A stretch of DNA of 64,000 nt from contig NZ_LMEM01000009.1 of assembly GCF_001426345.1 (NCBI RefSeq), forward strand, positions 574,540-638,539, read 5' to 3'. Below, piece after piece: positions 20,556-29,192 of this stretch. This DNA is from Devosia sp. Root436 (GTDB taxonomy: Bacteria; Pseudomonadota; Alphaproteobacteria; Rhizobiales; Devosiaceae). A model generated the notes under the pieces. That model had not been told where the DNA came from. It searched no databases and saw only the letters and a program-made list of their open reading frames with translations. The position numbers were made by a program, and so were the translations under genes. The number at the start of each line of letters is the position of its first letter. Positions within the stretch are counted from its first letter, which is position 1.

Positions 20556-20700
20556 GCCCACCCTCACCCACAAGGGGAGAGGGTGGTTTTCTCCGTTCAG
20601 CAGAAACCGGGTGGGGGGTTCTATCCGCGAGTCCAATGCTCGTGGAGCTACCCCTCATCCGCCCTTCGGGCACCTTCTCCCACAAGGGGAGAAGGGGAAT
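20556..20700. repeat. R1 repeat, between convergent genes
   Basis: R1 copy with arms ACAAGGGGAGAGGGTGG and CTTCTCCCACAAGGGGAGAAG, the GGTTTTCTCCG..CAGAAACC hairpin, and GCCCTTCGGGC. Sits exactly in the 170-base gap between a rightward response regulator and a leftward dehydrogenase gene, where it could serve as a bidirectional terminator. Confidence 0.85.
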
Positions 20701-20713
20701 CGGTATCGGTGGC

Positions 20714-21748
20714 CTACAATCCCAGGAACCGCACACTATCGGGATCCACCGGCACGCCCTCTTCCTGCCGCTGTGCCATTTCCTCCCATTCCCGGTCGCC
20801 CGGCGCCATGACCCGTTCGGCGCCATCGCGTACCGGCGCGCCGCGCAGGCTGGCGAGATAGCGCGTGATCATCACCCCGAACATCTCGCGCCCCACGAAC
20901 TTGTCCGGGTCGATCACCAGCACGAAATGGCCCATGTTACGCGGCGTCGAAATGTCGTCGCCGCCGTACATGGGGATGAAGTCGGTATCGAGGGTCATGC
21001 CGGTCAGCAGCGCCGAGAACAGCGTCGCCACCCCCGCCAGGGCCGCGCCCTTGTAGCCATATTCCGCCCCGCCCAGCGGCAGCAGCATGTCGGCCTCGTC
21101 AGGGTCGGTCGTTGCGCCGCCATGCTTGTCCGCCGCCACACCCGCCGGCAGCTCCAGCCCCAGCGAGCGATGCAGCAGCACGCGGTTCATCGGAATGGAC
21201 GAGGTCGCCATGTCCAGCAGCCACGGCTTGCTGCCGGGCACCGGCGCGGCAAAGGCCAGAGGATTGGTGCCATGGAAGCGCGCCGCGCCATCGAACAGGG
21301 CCACCATGGAATCGGTATTGGTCGTGGCGAAGGTGACGAAGCCCCGTTCCGCCCCCGCCAGGGCATAGGCGCCCGCCGCGCCCAGATGGGACGAATGGGC
21401 AATACCCACTGCGCCCACGCCGGCCTGCTGCGCCAGCGCGATCCCCACTTCGACGGCGCGATAGGCCGCATAATGCCCCAGCCCGTCATCGGCATCGACC
21501 ATCGCGCTGCCGGCGGCGCGAATCTCGACCTTGAGCTGGGGATCCCGGTTGAGCCGGCCACCATGGAACATCCTGCAATAGTGTTCTGTCAGCCGCACGC
21601 CATGGCTGTCCACGCCCACCAGAGAGGCATGCAGCATGGCCCGCGTCGCCGCCGCGAGCGACGCCTCGCTCGCCCCCGCTTCGCGCAGCCGCGCGGCGAC
21701 CTTTTCCTCCAGCAGCCCTGCCGCAAACCGCGTCGCCGAACTCTCCAC
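20714..21748 (-). CDS. Ldh-family (malate/L-lactate/ureidoglycolate type) dehydrogenase
   Basis: A 344-residue NAD(P)-dependent oxidoreductase of the Ldh_2 fold, distinct from Rossmann lactate dehydrogenases. Features: VDSHGVRLTEHY near residue 48-59 (conserved catalytic-region motif), AHSSHLGAAGAYA around residue 120, and TDFIPMYGGDD. Family members act on malate, 2,3-diketogulonate, ureidoglycolate or delta-1-piperideine-2-carboxylate; the substrate cannot be chosen from sequence. Starts with GTG (21748) preceded by GGCAGGAG. Divergently transcribed from an oxygenase operon, with which it may share a catabolic role. Confidence 0.85.
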   Translation of the reverse strand: MESSATRFAAGLLEEKVAARLREAGASEASLAAATRAMLHASLVGVDSHGVRLTEHYCRMFHGGRLNRDPQLKVEIRAAGSAMVDADDGLGHYAAYRAVEVGIALAQQAGVGAVGIAHSSHLGAAGAYALAGAERGFVTFATTNTDSMVALFDGAARFHGTNPLAFAAPVPGSKPWLLDMATSSIPMNRVLLHRSLGLELPAGVAADKHGGATTDPDEADMLLPLGGAEYGYKGAALAGVATLFSALLTGMTLDTDFIPMYGGDDISTPRNMGHFVLVIDPDKFVGREMFGVMITRYLASLRGAPVRDGAERVMAPGDREWEEMAQRQEEGVPVDPDSVRFLGL

Positions 21749-21882
21749 CCTGCCATCTCCTGCCAGTCATGCGGTGGGACCATAGCGTCCCGCTACGCCC
21801 ATGCAATGGAGATTCCCGCTTGCCGGGCATGACACCGCCAAGTTGGGCGACTATGCTCGGCCCCAACAGTTGAGACCATCCC

Positions 21883-22776
21883 ATGCCGACCATCGATCCC
21901 ATCACCCGCGACCTCTGGCAGGTCATATCCGCCACCGACGAAGTGCCTGTCGGCCTGGTCGAAACCACTATCCTGCTCGATACGCGCCTGGCCCTCACCC
22001 GCGACAATGACGGCAATCCCGTTGTCTGGCGCCGCACCGACGAGGAACAGGGCGACGAGATCGACCCCGAAACCGTGCTCGATCGCCTGCCGGTCATCAC
22101 GGGCTATGGCTATATCTGGACCAGCCTGGGCAATCCGCCGAAAGAGCTGTTCCCCATCCCCGAATATGCCGAAGCCGACCGCAAGAACATGAGCTGCGGC
22201 TCCATTGGCCTGGCCGTCTCGGCCCCGCGCGCGGTGGAAAACTTCCTCGACATGGGCCATTTCCCCTATGTCCACACCGACATTCTCGGCGCCGAGCCAC
22301 ATACCGAAGTCAAGGAATACGACGTCGAAGTGTCCGAGGAACGCGACGAAGTGCTGGCCACCCGCTGCAAGTTCATCCAGCCCCGCGCCGCCAAATCGGC
22401 CACCGAGGCCATGGAGGTCGAATACGTCTATCGCGTGCCGCACCCCTTCTGCTCGGTGCTCTACAAATCCTGCCCCGAGGATGAGAACCGCCGCGACGTC
22501 ATCGCCATCTTCCTCCAGCCGGTGACCGAGGAGCGCTGCCGCGCCCATCTGCTGCAGTCGATGATCGACAGCACCTCGACCATCACCGACCTGCGCCGCT
22601 TCCAGCAGACCATTTTCGGCCAGGACAAGCCGATCCTCGAAAACCAGTATCCCAAGCGCCTGCCGCTCGATCCCCGGGCCGAGACGCCCATCCGCGCCGA
22701 CAAGAGCGCCATCGCCTACCGCCGCTGGCTCAGCCAGAAAGGGATCACCTATGGCGTGATCCCGATGGCAAGCTGA
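21883..22776 (+). CDS. Rieske-type oxygenase catalytic subunit lacking the Rieske domain
   Basis: 297 residues matching the catalytic half of ring-hydroxylating/demethylating oxygenases (VanA-like). The mononuclear iron site is recognisable: ENFLDMGHFPYVH gives the two histidines, and QQTIFGQDKPILENQ is the usual C-terminal segment carrying the acidic neighbour. There is no CxH..CxxH Rieske cluster motif anywhere in the chain; the ATG at 21883 is followed only by ~100 residues with a degenerate beta-rich region, and no upstream frame supplies one. The missing cluster is found in the next gene, a Rieske-reductase-ferredoxin fusion. Candidate roles include hydroxylation of a purine, quaternary amine or aromatic acid. 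Confidence 0.82.
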   Translation: MPTIDPITRDLWQVISATDEVPVGLVETTILLDTRLALTRDNDGNPVVWRRTDEEQGDEIDPETVLDRLPVITGYGYIWTSLGNPPKELFPIPEYAEADRKNMSCGSIGLAVSAPRAVENFLDMGHFPYVHTDILGAEPHTEVKEYDVEVSEERDEVLATRCKFIQPRAAKSATEAMEVEYVYRVPHPFCSVLYKSCPEDENRRDVIAIFLQPVTEERCRAHLLQSMIDSTSTITDLRRFQQTIFGQDKPILENQYPKRLPLDPRAETPIRADKSAIAYRRWLSQKGITYGVIPMAS

Positions 22777-22807
22777 TTATGCCGGCTTCGCCCCAGATGC
22801 CTGGGCT

Positions 22808-22972
22808 CCTACCCCTTCTCCCCTTAGGGGAGAAGGTGCCCGAAGGTCGGATGAGGGGTTCTTGGCCATCCACGCGCATTGAAGCATGGGCGGGCGCAGC
22901 ACCCCTCACCCGGATTTCCGCTGAACGCGGAAATCCGCCCTCTCCCTCAAGGGGAGAGGGTGACGACTGCCA
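22808..22972. repeat. R1 repeat between oxygenase and reductase genes
   Basis: Inverted orientation relative to the copy at 13.3 kb: hairpin CTTCTCCCCTTAGGGGAGAAG first, then GCACCCCTCACCCGG, hairpin GATTTCCGC..GCGGAAATC and CTCTCCCTCAAGGGGAGAG. It occupies most of the 274-base gap between two genes that should work together. Confidence 0.88.
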
Positions 22973-23050
22973 GCTTTGTGCCACCCCGTACGCCAGGGTG
23001 ACCAACCACAACCATCATGATCGTGGCGCGATCCAATCCCCATCCGCCCC

Positions 23051-24757
23051 ATGACCCTCTCCCTCGCCGACCCTACCTGGTACCCCATCGCCTCCAGCGA
23101 AGATCTCCCCTTCCGCCACGTCTATCAGGGCCAGCTCCTCGGCCGCGAACTCGCCGTCTGGCGGGCCGATGACGGCAATGTCAATGTCTGGGAAAACCGG
23201 TGCCTGCATCGCGGCGTGCGCCTCTCCATCGGCATCAATGAAGGCGGCGAGCTCAAGTGCCAGTATCACGGCTGGCGCTATGCCAACCGCTCCGCCGGCT
23301 GCACCTATATCCCCGCTCACCCCGCCGATGCCCCGGCCCGTCGCATCCAGAACCGCACCTACCCGGTGCGCGAGGCCTATGGCCTCATCTGGTCGGCCGC
23401 CAATGACGAGCAGGCCTTCCGTCCCTTCGCCGGCGCCGAGGGGTATGACTGGTTCGCGCTCCGCCCCATGCCGGTCAACGCCGCGCCCGAGGATGTGCTC
23501 GCCGGCCTTGTGGGCCTGGCGCCCGACGACCAGCCGGCCGACCTGCTGCCGGGCCTCGCCGTCCGCTTCGGCGGCACCTGTTACTTCGTCCAGCCGGTCG
23601 ATGCCGGCCGCGCCGTCATCCGCGGCCTGCTGCGCGAGCCGCCTGCGGACACGCTGGCGACGCTCCGCCACTATAACGAAATCCTGAGCAAGCTGCGCGA
23701 CCGCCTCGAACGATCCGCCGCCCGCAAGCCCACGCCCGAACCCTTGCAGCCGACCTTCGAAAAGCTCTCGGCGGATCTGGCCACCATGCCCGATATCGCC
23801 ATTCCACGCGGCAATACCATAACCGTCGTGGTCCGGCGCAAATGGACCAGCGCCGATGGCGTCATCGGCTTCGAGCTGGCCGCGCGCGACGGCCACCTGC
23901 CCACCTTCCAGCCCGGCGCCCATATCGACCTGCATCTGCCCAATGGCATGACACGGCAATATTCCATCACCAACGGCCCGGGCGAGCTGATGAGCTACAT
24001 CATCGGCGTCAAGCAGGAGAGCGCGTCCAAGGGCGGTTCCAAGGTGCTGGTGGAAACCGTGCGCGAGGGCGACCTGCTCTCCATTTCCGAACCGCGCAAC
24101 AATTTCCCGCTGCGCCGCGACGCCATCCGCACCGTGCTCATTGCCGGCGGCATCGGCATCACGCCACTCCTCTCCATGGCGCGCTTCCTCGACAAGTCCG
24201 CCCTGCCCTATGAGCTGCACTATTTCACCCGCGCCGGCGAAACCGTGGCTTTCCGCAGCGAACTCGAAGCCCTTCATGGCAAGATCATCTTCCATACCGG
24301 CCTGCCCCGCACCGAAATCGGCACCACCATCGCGTCGGCCCTTGGCCAGTGGAGCATGGCCCAGCACGTCTATGTCTGCGGCCCCGGCCCCATGCTCGAA
24401 ACCGTGCGCGACACTGCCGCCGCCCAGGGCTGGCCGGAAGAGTCGATCCATTTCGAGTATTTCAGGAACGACAAGGTCATCGACAATTCGTCCAGCTTCG
24501 ATGTCGAGCTGGCTCGCTCGGCCATGACGCTGCATGTCCCCTCCGGCAAATCCATCATGGAGGTGATGCGCGAAGCCGGCCTCACCGTCCCGAGCTCCTG
24601 CGAACAGGGCGCCTGCGGCACCTGCCTCACCTCGGTTATCGAAGGCGAGGTGGACCATCAGGACGTCTATCTCAACGACAGCGAGAAGCGCGCCAATAGC
24701 TGCATGATGACCTGCGTGAGCCGGGCGAAGTCGGCCCGTCTGGTGCTGGATATCTGA
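23051..24757 (+). CDS. Rieske domain fused to flavin reductase and plant-type ferredoxin
   Basis: 568 residues, three redox modules. Residues ~9-105: Rieske [2Fe-2S] domain with C51-x-H53 and C70-x2-H73. Residues ~255-455: FAD/FMN and NAD(P)H reductase with RQYSITNGPG, LIAGGIGITPLLSM and VYVCGPGPML. Residues ~480-568: plant-type [2Fe-2S] ferredoxin with CEQGACGTC and a fourth cysteine in SCMMTC. Normally the Rieske cluster belongs to the oxygenase chain; here it travels with the reductase, which complements the Rieske-less oxygenase upstream. The linker (105-255) contains FVQPVDAGRAVI then LRHYNEILS, resembling a decayed oxygenase C-terminal segment. Predicted to deliver NAD(P)H electrons to the upstream catalytic subunit. 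Confidence 0.88.
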   Translation: MTLSLADPTWYPIASSEDLPFRHVYQGQLLGRELAVWRADDGNVNVWENRCLHRGVRLSIGINEGGELKCQYHGWRYANRSAGCTYIPAHPADAPARRIQNRTYPVREAYGLIWSAANDEQAFRPFAGAEGYDWFALRPMPVNAAPEDVLAGLVGLAPDDQPADLLPGLAVRFGGTCYFVQPVDAGRAVIRGLLREPPADTLATLRHYNEILSKLRDRLERSAARKPTPEPLQPTFEKLSADLATMPDIAIPRGNTITVVVRRKWTSADGVIGFELAARDGHLPTFQPGAHIDLHLPNGMTRQYSITNGPGELMSYIIGVKQESASKGGSKVLVETVREGDLLSISEPRNNFPLRRDAIRTVLIAGGIGITPLLSMARFLDKSALPYELHYFTRAGETVAFRSELEALHGKIIFHTGLPRTEIGTTIASALGQWSMAQHVYVCGPGPMLETVRDTAAAQGWPEESIHFEYFRNDKVIDNSSSFDVELARSAMTLHVPSGKSIMEVMREAGLTVPSSCEQGACGTCLTSVIEGEVDHQDVYLNDSEKRANSCMMTCVSRAKSARLVLDI

Positions 24758-24791
24758 TGATGGGATCTATATCCGCCACCTCGGCTCCATT

Positions 24792-24924
24792 CCTCCCCTC
24801 CCCCTTGAGGGGAGGGGTCGGGGGCGGGGGTCTTTTAGTGAACCACAAAACCACCCCCACCCCAGCTCTGCCACGGCCCTTCGGGCCCGGCGACGCTACC
24901 CTCCCCTCAAGGGGGAGAGGGCGC
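24792..24924. repeat. R1-related repeat (variant with CCTCCCC arms)
   Basis: Variant with arms CCCCTCCCCCTTGAGGGGAGGGG and CCCTCCCCTCAAGGGGGAG enclosing GGGGGCGGGGGT / ACCCCCACCCC and a GGCCCTTCGGGCC hairpin. Same architecture as R1 but a different arm sequence; occurs between the reductase-fusion and glutathione transferase genes. Confidence 0.8.
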
Positions 24925-24944
24925 AGGATCACACGGCCGCAACA

Positions 24945-25592
24945 ATGACCATCACCCTCTACGACTTCGAACTCTCCGGGAACTGTTACAAGCTCCGCCT
25001 GCTGATGAGCATCCTCAAGCTGCGCTACGACATCGTGCCGGTGGATTTCTATCCCGGCCGCCAGCACAAGGCCGACTGGTTCCTGCGCCTCAATCCCTTC
25101 GGCCAGCTTCCGGTGCTCAAGGACGATGACCTCGTCCTTTCCGACAGCGGCGCCATCCTCGCCTATCTGGCGAAAAAGTACGACGAGACCGGCCTGTGGT
25201 TCCCCGACGATCCGGCAATATCAGCCGAAGTCCTGCGCTGGCATGCCGTGGCCGACGACATCACGTCCACCGCCTCCGCCGCCCGCCTGGCTCTCGGCTT
25301 CTTCTACGATTTCGACGTCGACAAGGCCCAGAAGAGCGCCCATCGCATCTTCCGCCTCATGGACGAACATCTCTGGTTCGGCGAGAAGGCAGGCCGCGAC
25401 TGGCTCTGCTCGCCCGCCCATCCGACGACGGCAGACATTGCCTGCTTCCCCTATGTCATGCTGAGCGAGGAAGGCGGCATATCCCGCCAGGACTACCCCG
25501 CCCTCCGCCGCTGGACCGACCGCGTCCGGCGCATTCCCGGTTTCATAGTCATGTCGGGAATTTTCCCGGCCGGACGGGCGCTGGAAGATTGA
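24945..25592 (+). CDS. Glutathione S-transferase family protein
   Basis: 215 residues, cytosolic GST fold: N-terminal thioredoxin-like domain with the glutathione-binding NPFGQLPVL and DSGAILAYLAKKY (the cis-proline and Ser/Asp contacts), then an all-helical C-terminal domain with the N-capping motif TTADIACFPY. N-terminal YDFELSGNCYKLRL supplies a candidate catalytic serine or cysteine. Co-directional with the split oxygenase system and 190 bases downstream; GST genes often accompany Rieske oxygenase clusters for purine or aromatic catabolism, so a shared pathway is likely but not shown. Confidence 0.87.
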   Translation: MTITLYDFELSGNCYKLRLLMSILKLRYDIVPVDFYPGRQHKADWFLRLNPFGQLPVLKDDDLVLSDSGAILAYLAKKYDETGLWFPDDPAISAEVLRWHAVADDITSTASAARLALGFFYDFDVDKAQKSAHRIFRLMDEHLWFGEKAGRDWLCSPAHPTTADIACFPYVMLSEEGGISRQDYPALRRWTDRVRRIPGFIVMSGIFPAGRALED

Positions 25593-25721
25593 GCCACGCC
25601 CTCGTGGTTCGAGGCTCGTGAAGAACTCGCACCTCACCATGAGGGCTACTGGAATACCGAGCTAACAGTAGCCCTCATGGTGAGGCGGGAGCGCAGCGAC
25701 CCTCGAACCACGAGGGCGTGC
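25593..25721. repeat. R2 palindromic repeat, copy C
   Basis: Third R2 copy, 19 kb from copies A and B and without a GIY-YIG gene beside it. Outer arms CCACGCCCTCGTGGTTCGAGG and the reverse complement at its end are nearly perfect; the interior TACCGAGCTAACAGTAG is identical to copy B. It begins right at the GST stop codon and ends 60 bases before fabV. Confidence 0.9.
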
Positions 25722-25781
25722 CCCCTAGCCCCGCGCGCCCAATCCCGCTATTGCCTTGAACACAATCGAGGAGTCTTCCCC

Positions 25782-26951
25782 ATGATCATCGAACCCAAGA
25801 TTCGCGGCTTCATCTGCACCACCGCCCATCCCACCGGTTGCGCCACCAATGTCCAGCGCCAGATCGATCATGTCGTGGTTAAGGGCCCCATCCCCTCTTC
25901 CCGCAAGCGCGTTCTCGTCCTCGGCTGCTCCACGGGCTATGGCCTTGCCTCGCGCATCGTCACCACCTTCGGCAGCGGCGCCGATACGGTCGGCGTCTCC
26001 TTCGAGCGCGAGCCGGGCGAAACCAAGCCCGCTTCGGCCGGCTGGTACAATAACCGCGCCTTCGAGAACCGCGCCCGGGCCGCCGGCCGCAAGGCCGTCA
26101 CCATCGAAGGCGATGCCTTTTCCGACGCCGTCAAGGCCGAGGCCATCGAAGCCATCAAGGCCAATCTCGGCCAGGTCGACCTCATCGTCTATTCCGTCGC
26201 CTCCCCGGTCCGCACCGACCCGAGCGACGGGGTCACCTATCGTTCCGCCATCAAGCCCTATGGCGCCGCGGTGACCTCCAAGACGCTCAATACCGGCACC
26301 GGCGAAGTCTCCACCATTTCCGTCGAGCCGGCGACCGAGGAAGAAGCCGCCGCCACAGTCAAGGTGATGGGCGGCGAGGATTGGGAACTGTGGATCAAGG
26401 CCCTGTCCGAAGCCGGCGTCCTGGCCGATGGCTTCCGCTCGCTCAACTACACCTATCTGGGCAGCGAGCTGACCTGGCCCATCTACCATCATGGTACTTT
26501 GGGCCGCGCCAAGGCCGATCTCGACCGCGCCGCCGCCGCCATCCGCCGGCAGCATGGCGAGCAGGCCGCCAATGTCGTCGCCCTTAAGGCCGTCGTCACC
26601 CAGGCCAGTTCCGCCATCCCGGTTGTGCCGCTCTATGGCACGCTGCTGATCAAGGTCGAGGACGAAATGGGGCTCGGCGAAGGCCCGATCCAGCAGATCG
26701 ATCGCCTGTTCCGCGAAAAGCTACAGGGCGATGTGGCGCTCGACGACGAAAACCGCATCCGGGTCGATGATTGGGAACTGTCCGAGACCATGCAGCGGGA
26801 ACTGGCCAGGCGCTGGGCCGAACTCTCCACCGAGACGCTGCCTGCCCTTGCCGACCTGCCGAAATATCGCGAGGAATTCCTCAAGCTCTTCGGCTTTTCC
26901 GTTGGCAGCGTCGACTACGGCGCCGATGTCGACCCGCGCGTGGTGAACTAG
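25782..26951 (+). CDS. fabV: FabV-type enoyl-ACP reductase
   Basis: 389 residues, NADH-dependent enoyl-[acyl-carrier-protein] reductase of the last step in fatty-acid elongation; FabV is the single-domain, triclosan-tolerant isozyme. The N-terminal MIIEPKIRGFICTTAHPTGC is diagnostic. The catalytic pair Y235 and K244 (Y-x8-K in IYHHGTLGRAK) falls at the same numbering as in characterised FabV, and the dinucleotide site is VLVLGCSTGYGLASR (residues 44-58). The start at 25782 is chosen over an open upstream frame that runs through repeat R2; a GAGGAG ribosome site lies just upstream. Confidence 0.95.
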   Translation: MIIEPKIRGFICTTAHPTGCATNVQRQIDHVVVKGPIPSSRKRVLVLGCSTGYGLASRIVTTFGSGADTVGVSFEREPGETKPASAGWYNNRAFENRARAAGRKAVTIEGDAFSDAVKAEAIEAIKANLGQVDLIVYSVASPVRTDPSDGVTYRSAIKPYGAAVTSKTLNTGTGEVSTISVEPATEEEAAATVKVMGGEDWELWIKALSEAGVLADGFRSLNYTYLGSELTWPIYHHGTLGRAKADLDRAAAAIRRQHGEQAANVVALKAVVTQASSAIPVVPLYGTLLIKVEDEMGLGEGPIQQIDRLFREKLQGDVALDDENRIRVDDWELSETMQRELARRWAELSTETLPALADLPKYREEFLKLFGFSVGSVDYGADVDPRVVN

Positions 26952-26966
26952 CCTCGGTGGCACGCC

Positions 26967-28013
26967 CTAGCCCGGCGGGTAGCGATGCTCCCCGCCCTGC
27001 CAGTCGCGCACGGTAAAACAGCCATCGCCGCCCGAAATGGCCGCTGCCCCGATCTCGGCCTTGCCATGCCCGCCGGGGATATCGAGCATATAGCTCGGCT
27101 GCGCCAGGCCCGATATCCGCCCGCGCAAAGCCGTTACCAGTGCCTGGCCCTCTTCGATGCTTACCCGGAAATGGCTGGTCCCCGGCGCCAGGTCGGGATG
27201 GTGCAGGTAATAGGGCTTCACCCGGTTTTCGACGAAAGCCTTCATCAGCCCCGCCAGCGTCTCGACATCGTCATTGACGCCTCTGAGCAGCACCGACTGG
27301 CTGATCAGCACCACCCCCCCATCCACCAGCCGCGCCATCGCCGCGCGCGCCGCCGGAGTGAATTCGCGCTCGTGGTTGGCATGCACCGCCAGATAAGTCG
27401 TCTTGCCGCTGGCCCTGAGCGCCGCCACCATGGCGCCATCGACCCGCTCCGGCTCCACCACCGGCACCCGCGTATGGAAGCGCACGATCTTGACATGCGC
27501 GATCCCGGCCAGCCGCGCCATGATCTCAGCCAGCCGCCGCGGCGACAGCACCAGCGGATCGCCCCCGGTGAGGATCACTTCCCAAATCTCGGGATGGTCA
27601 GCGATATAGCCGACGGCCGCATCCAGCTCCGGCCCGGTCAGCGTCCCCAGCCCGGCCGGCCCCACCATTTCGCGGCGGAAGCAGAACCGGCAATAGACCG
27701 GACACACATGCACCGCCTTGAGCAGTACCCGGTCGGGATAGCGATGCACGATCCCTTCCACCGGCGAATGCGTGAGGTCCCCGATCGGGTCCGCCCGCTC
27801 GTCCGGCGTCGTCACCAGCTCATTGAGTGTCGGCACGAACTGCCGCGCGATGGGATCGGCGGGGTCGGCGGGATCGATCAGCTCCACCACGGCCGGCGAG
27901 ATGCCGATGGCATATTTCGCCGCGACCGCATCGAGGCCCACTCCATCGCTCAGCCCCGCCGCGACCAGCTCTCCAACCTCTCGCAATGGTCTGCGGGGCC
28001 CGCTCTGCTTCAT
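26967..28013 (-). CDS. epmB: EpmB-like EF-P (R)-beta-lysine forming aminomutase (KamA family radical SAM)
   Basis: 348 residues. Radical SAM cluster motif VCPVYCRFCFRR (Cx3Cx2C) near residue 105, the PLP-binding lysine region toward the C-terminus (PSYMLDIPGGHGK), and HANHEREFTP. It converts L-lysine to (R)-beta-lysine, the donor for EF-P modification. The start at 28013 overlaps the stop of epmA (ATGA). The C-terminus is short, as in EpmB, rather than long as in clostridial lysine 2,3-aminomutase. Together with epmA and efp this is a complete modification set. Confidence 0.92.
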   Translation of the reverse strand: MKQSGPRRPLREVGELVAAGLSDGVGLDAVAAKYAIGISPAVVELIDPADPADPIARQFVPTLNELVTTPDERADPIGDLTHSPVEGIVHRYPDRVLLKAVHVCPVYCRFCFRREMVGPAGLGTLTGPELDAAVGYIADHPEIWEVILTGGDPLVLSPRRLAEIMARLAGIAHVKIVRFHTRVPVVEPERVDGAMVAALRASGKTTYLAVHANHEREFTPAARAAMARLVDGGVVLISQSVLLRGVNDDVETLAGLMKAFVENRVKPYYLHHPDLAPGTSHFRVSIEEGQALVTALRGRISGLAQPSYMLDIPGGHGKAEIGAAAISGGDGCFTVRDWQGGEHRYPPG

Positions 28014-29065
28014 TCCGCCACCGGCGCCCACAGCACCGCCTCGATCCTGGGCGCATGGGTCGCCAGCATGACCAGCCGGTCGAAGCCCAGCGCCACCCCG
28101 CTCGCCTCCGGCATCAGCGCCAGCGCCGCCAAAAAGTCCTCGTCGACAGGATAAAATTCGCCATAGATGCGCTGCTTCTCCGCCATTTCCCCGGCAAACC
28201 GCCGCCTTTGCTCTTCCGCATCTGTCAATTCGCCAAAGCCGTTGGCCAGTTCCACCCCGCAGGCATAAAGCTCGAACCGCTCGCTGACCCGCCGGTCATC
28301 CGCCGCCCGCCGCGCCAACGCCGCCTCCGCCGCCGGATAGCGGTCCAATATGGTCACCCGGCCGATCCCCAGATGGGGCTCAACCCGATCGGTCAGCACC
28401 AGGCTGAACAGATAGCTCCAGCTCCGGTCCCCCGGCACCACCATGCCAAGCGCCAGCATCTGGCCGGCCAGCGCTTCGCCATCAGGCACGCCCTCGTCAT
28501 CCATCGTCGCCAGCAGGTCGATCCCGGCATGGCGCGAAAACGCCTCGACCACGCTCAGCCGCTCCGGCTCCGCGAACGGATCGCATTCGCGCTCCCTGAA
28601 ACGCAGCGCCGGCACACCAGTCGCCGCCGCCGCGATCCGCAGCAAAGCCACGCAATCGGCGATGACGGCAGCGTAGCGCTCGCCCGCCCGATACCATTCG
28701 AGCATGGTGAATTCGGGATGATGCAGCGCGCTGCGCTCCCGGTTGCGCCACACATGCCCCAGGCTCGCAATCCGCGTCTCGCCCGCCGCCAGCAGCTTCT
28801 TCATGGTGAATTCGGGCGAGGTGTGCAGATACATCGGGCGCACCGCCCCGTCATTGCCGATCATGACAGTGCCGAAGGCATGCAGATGCGTCTCGTTGCC
28901 CGGCGAAAACTGCAGCCCCGGCGGATCGACCATGAGAAAGTCATGGTCCGCCAGATAGGCCCGCACCTCCGCCTCGATCCGTCCGCGCGCCAGCAGGATC
29001 GGCCGCCGATCCGCATGGAGCGAAGGCGACCACCACGGCGATGGCTGGGACGATTGCGAGCTCAT
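28010..29065 (-). CDS. epmA: EpmA-like EF-P--(R)-beta-lysine ligase (PoxA/GenX)
   Basis: 351 residues, a class II lysyl-tRNA-synthetase-like catalytic domain without the anticodon-binding domain. Motif 2 is seen in VWRNRERSALHHPEFTMLEW and motif 3 in GVALGFDRLVML. It adenylates (R)-beta-lysine and attaches it to a lysine of EF-P. Overlaps epmB and is divergent from efp across a 127-base intergenic region. ATG at 29065 gives the usual family length. Confidence 0.94.
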   Translation of the reverse strand: MSSQSSQPSPWWSPSLHADRRPILLARGRIEAEVRAYLADHDFLMVDPPGLQFSPGNETHLHAFGTVMIGNDGAVRPMYLHTSPEFTMKKLLAAGETRIASLGHVWRNRERSALHHPEFTMLEWYRAGERYAAVIADCVALLRIAAAATGVPALRFRERECDPFAEPERLSVVEAFSRHAGIDLLATMDDEGVPDGEALAGQMLALGMVVPGDRSWSYLFSLVLTDRVEPHLGIGRVTILDRYPAAEAALARRAADDRRVSERFELYACGVELANGFGELTDAEEQRRRFAGEMAEKQRIYGEFYPVDEDFLAALALMPEASGVALGFDRLVMLATHAPRIEAVLWAPVAE

Positions 29066-29192
29066 GTGACCATTATGATTGGAGCGGGCTGGCGATTTTC
29101 GCCCAGATAGGGTAGTTGGCGCACCGAAAGTCTATTCCAGCGCGCGATGGCTTGCCTCTACGACGCGCCTACCGATTGAACAAGGAAGAATA
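29066..29192. promoter_or_regulatory. Divergent promoter region of epmA-epmB and efp
   Basis: 127 bases between two start codons that face away from one another, so both promoters must lie here. An AAGGAAGAA ribosome site precedes the efp ATG. No unambiguous -35/-10 pair could be chosen. Confidence 0.5.
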
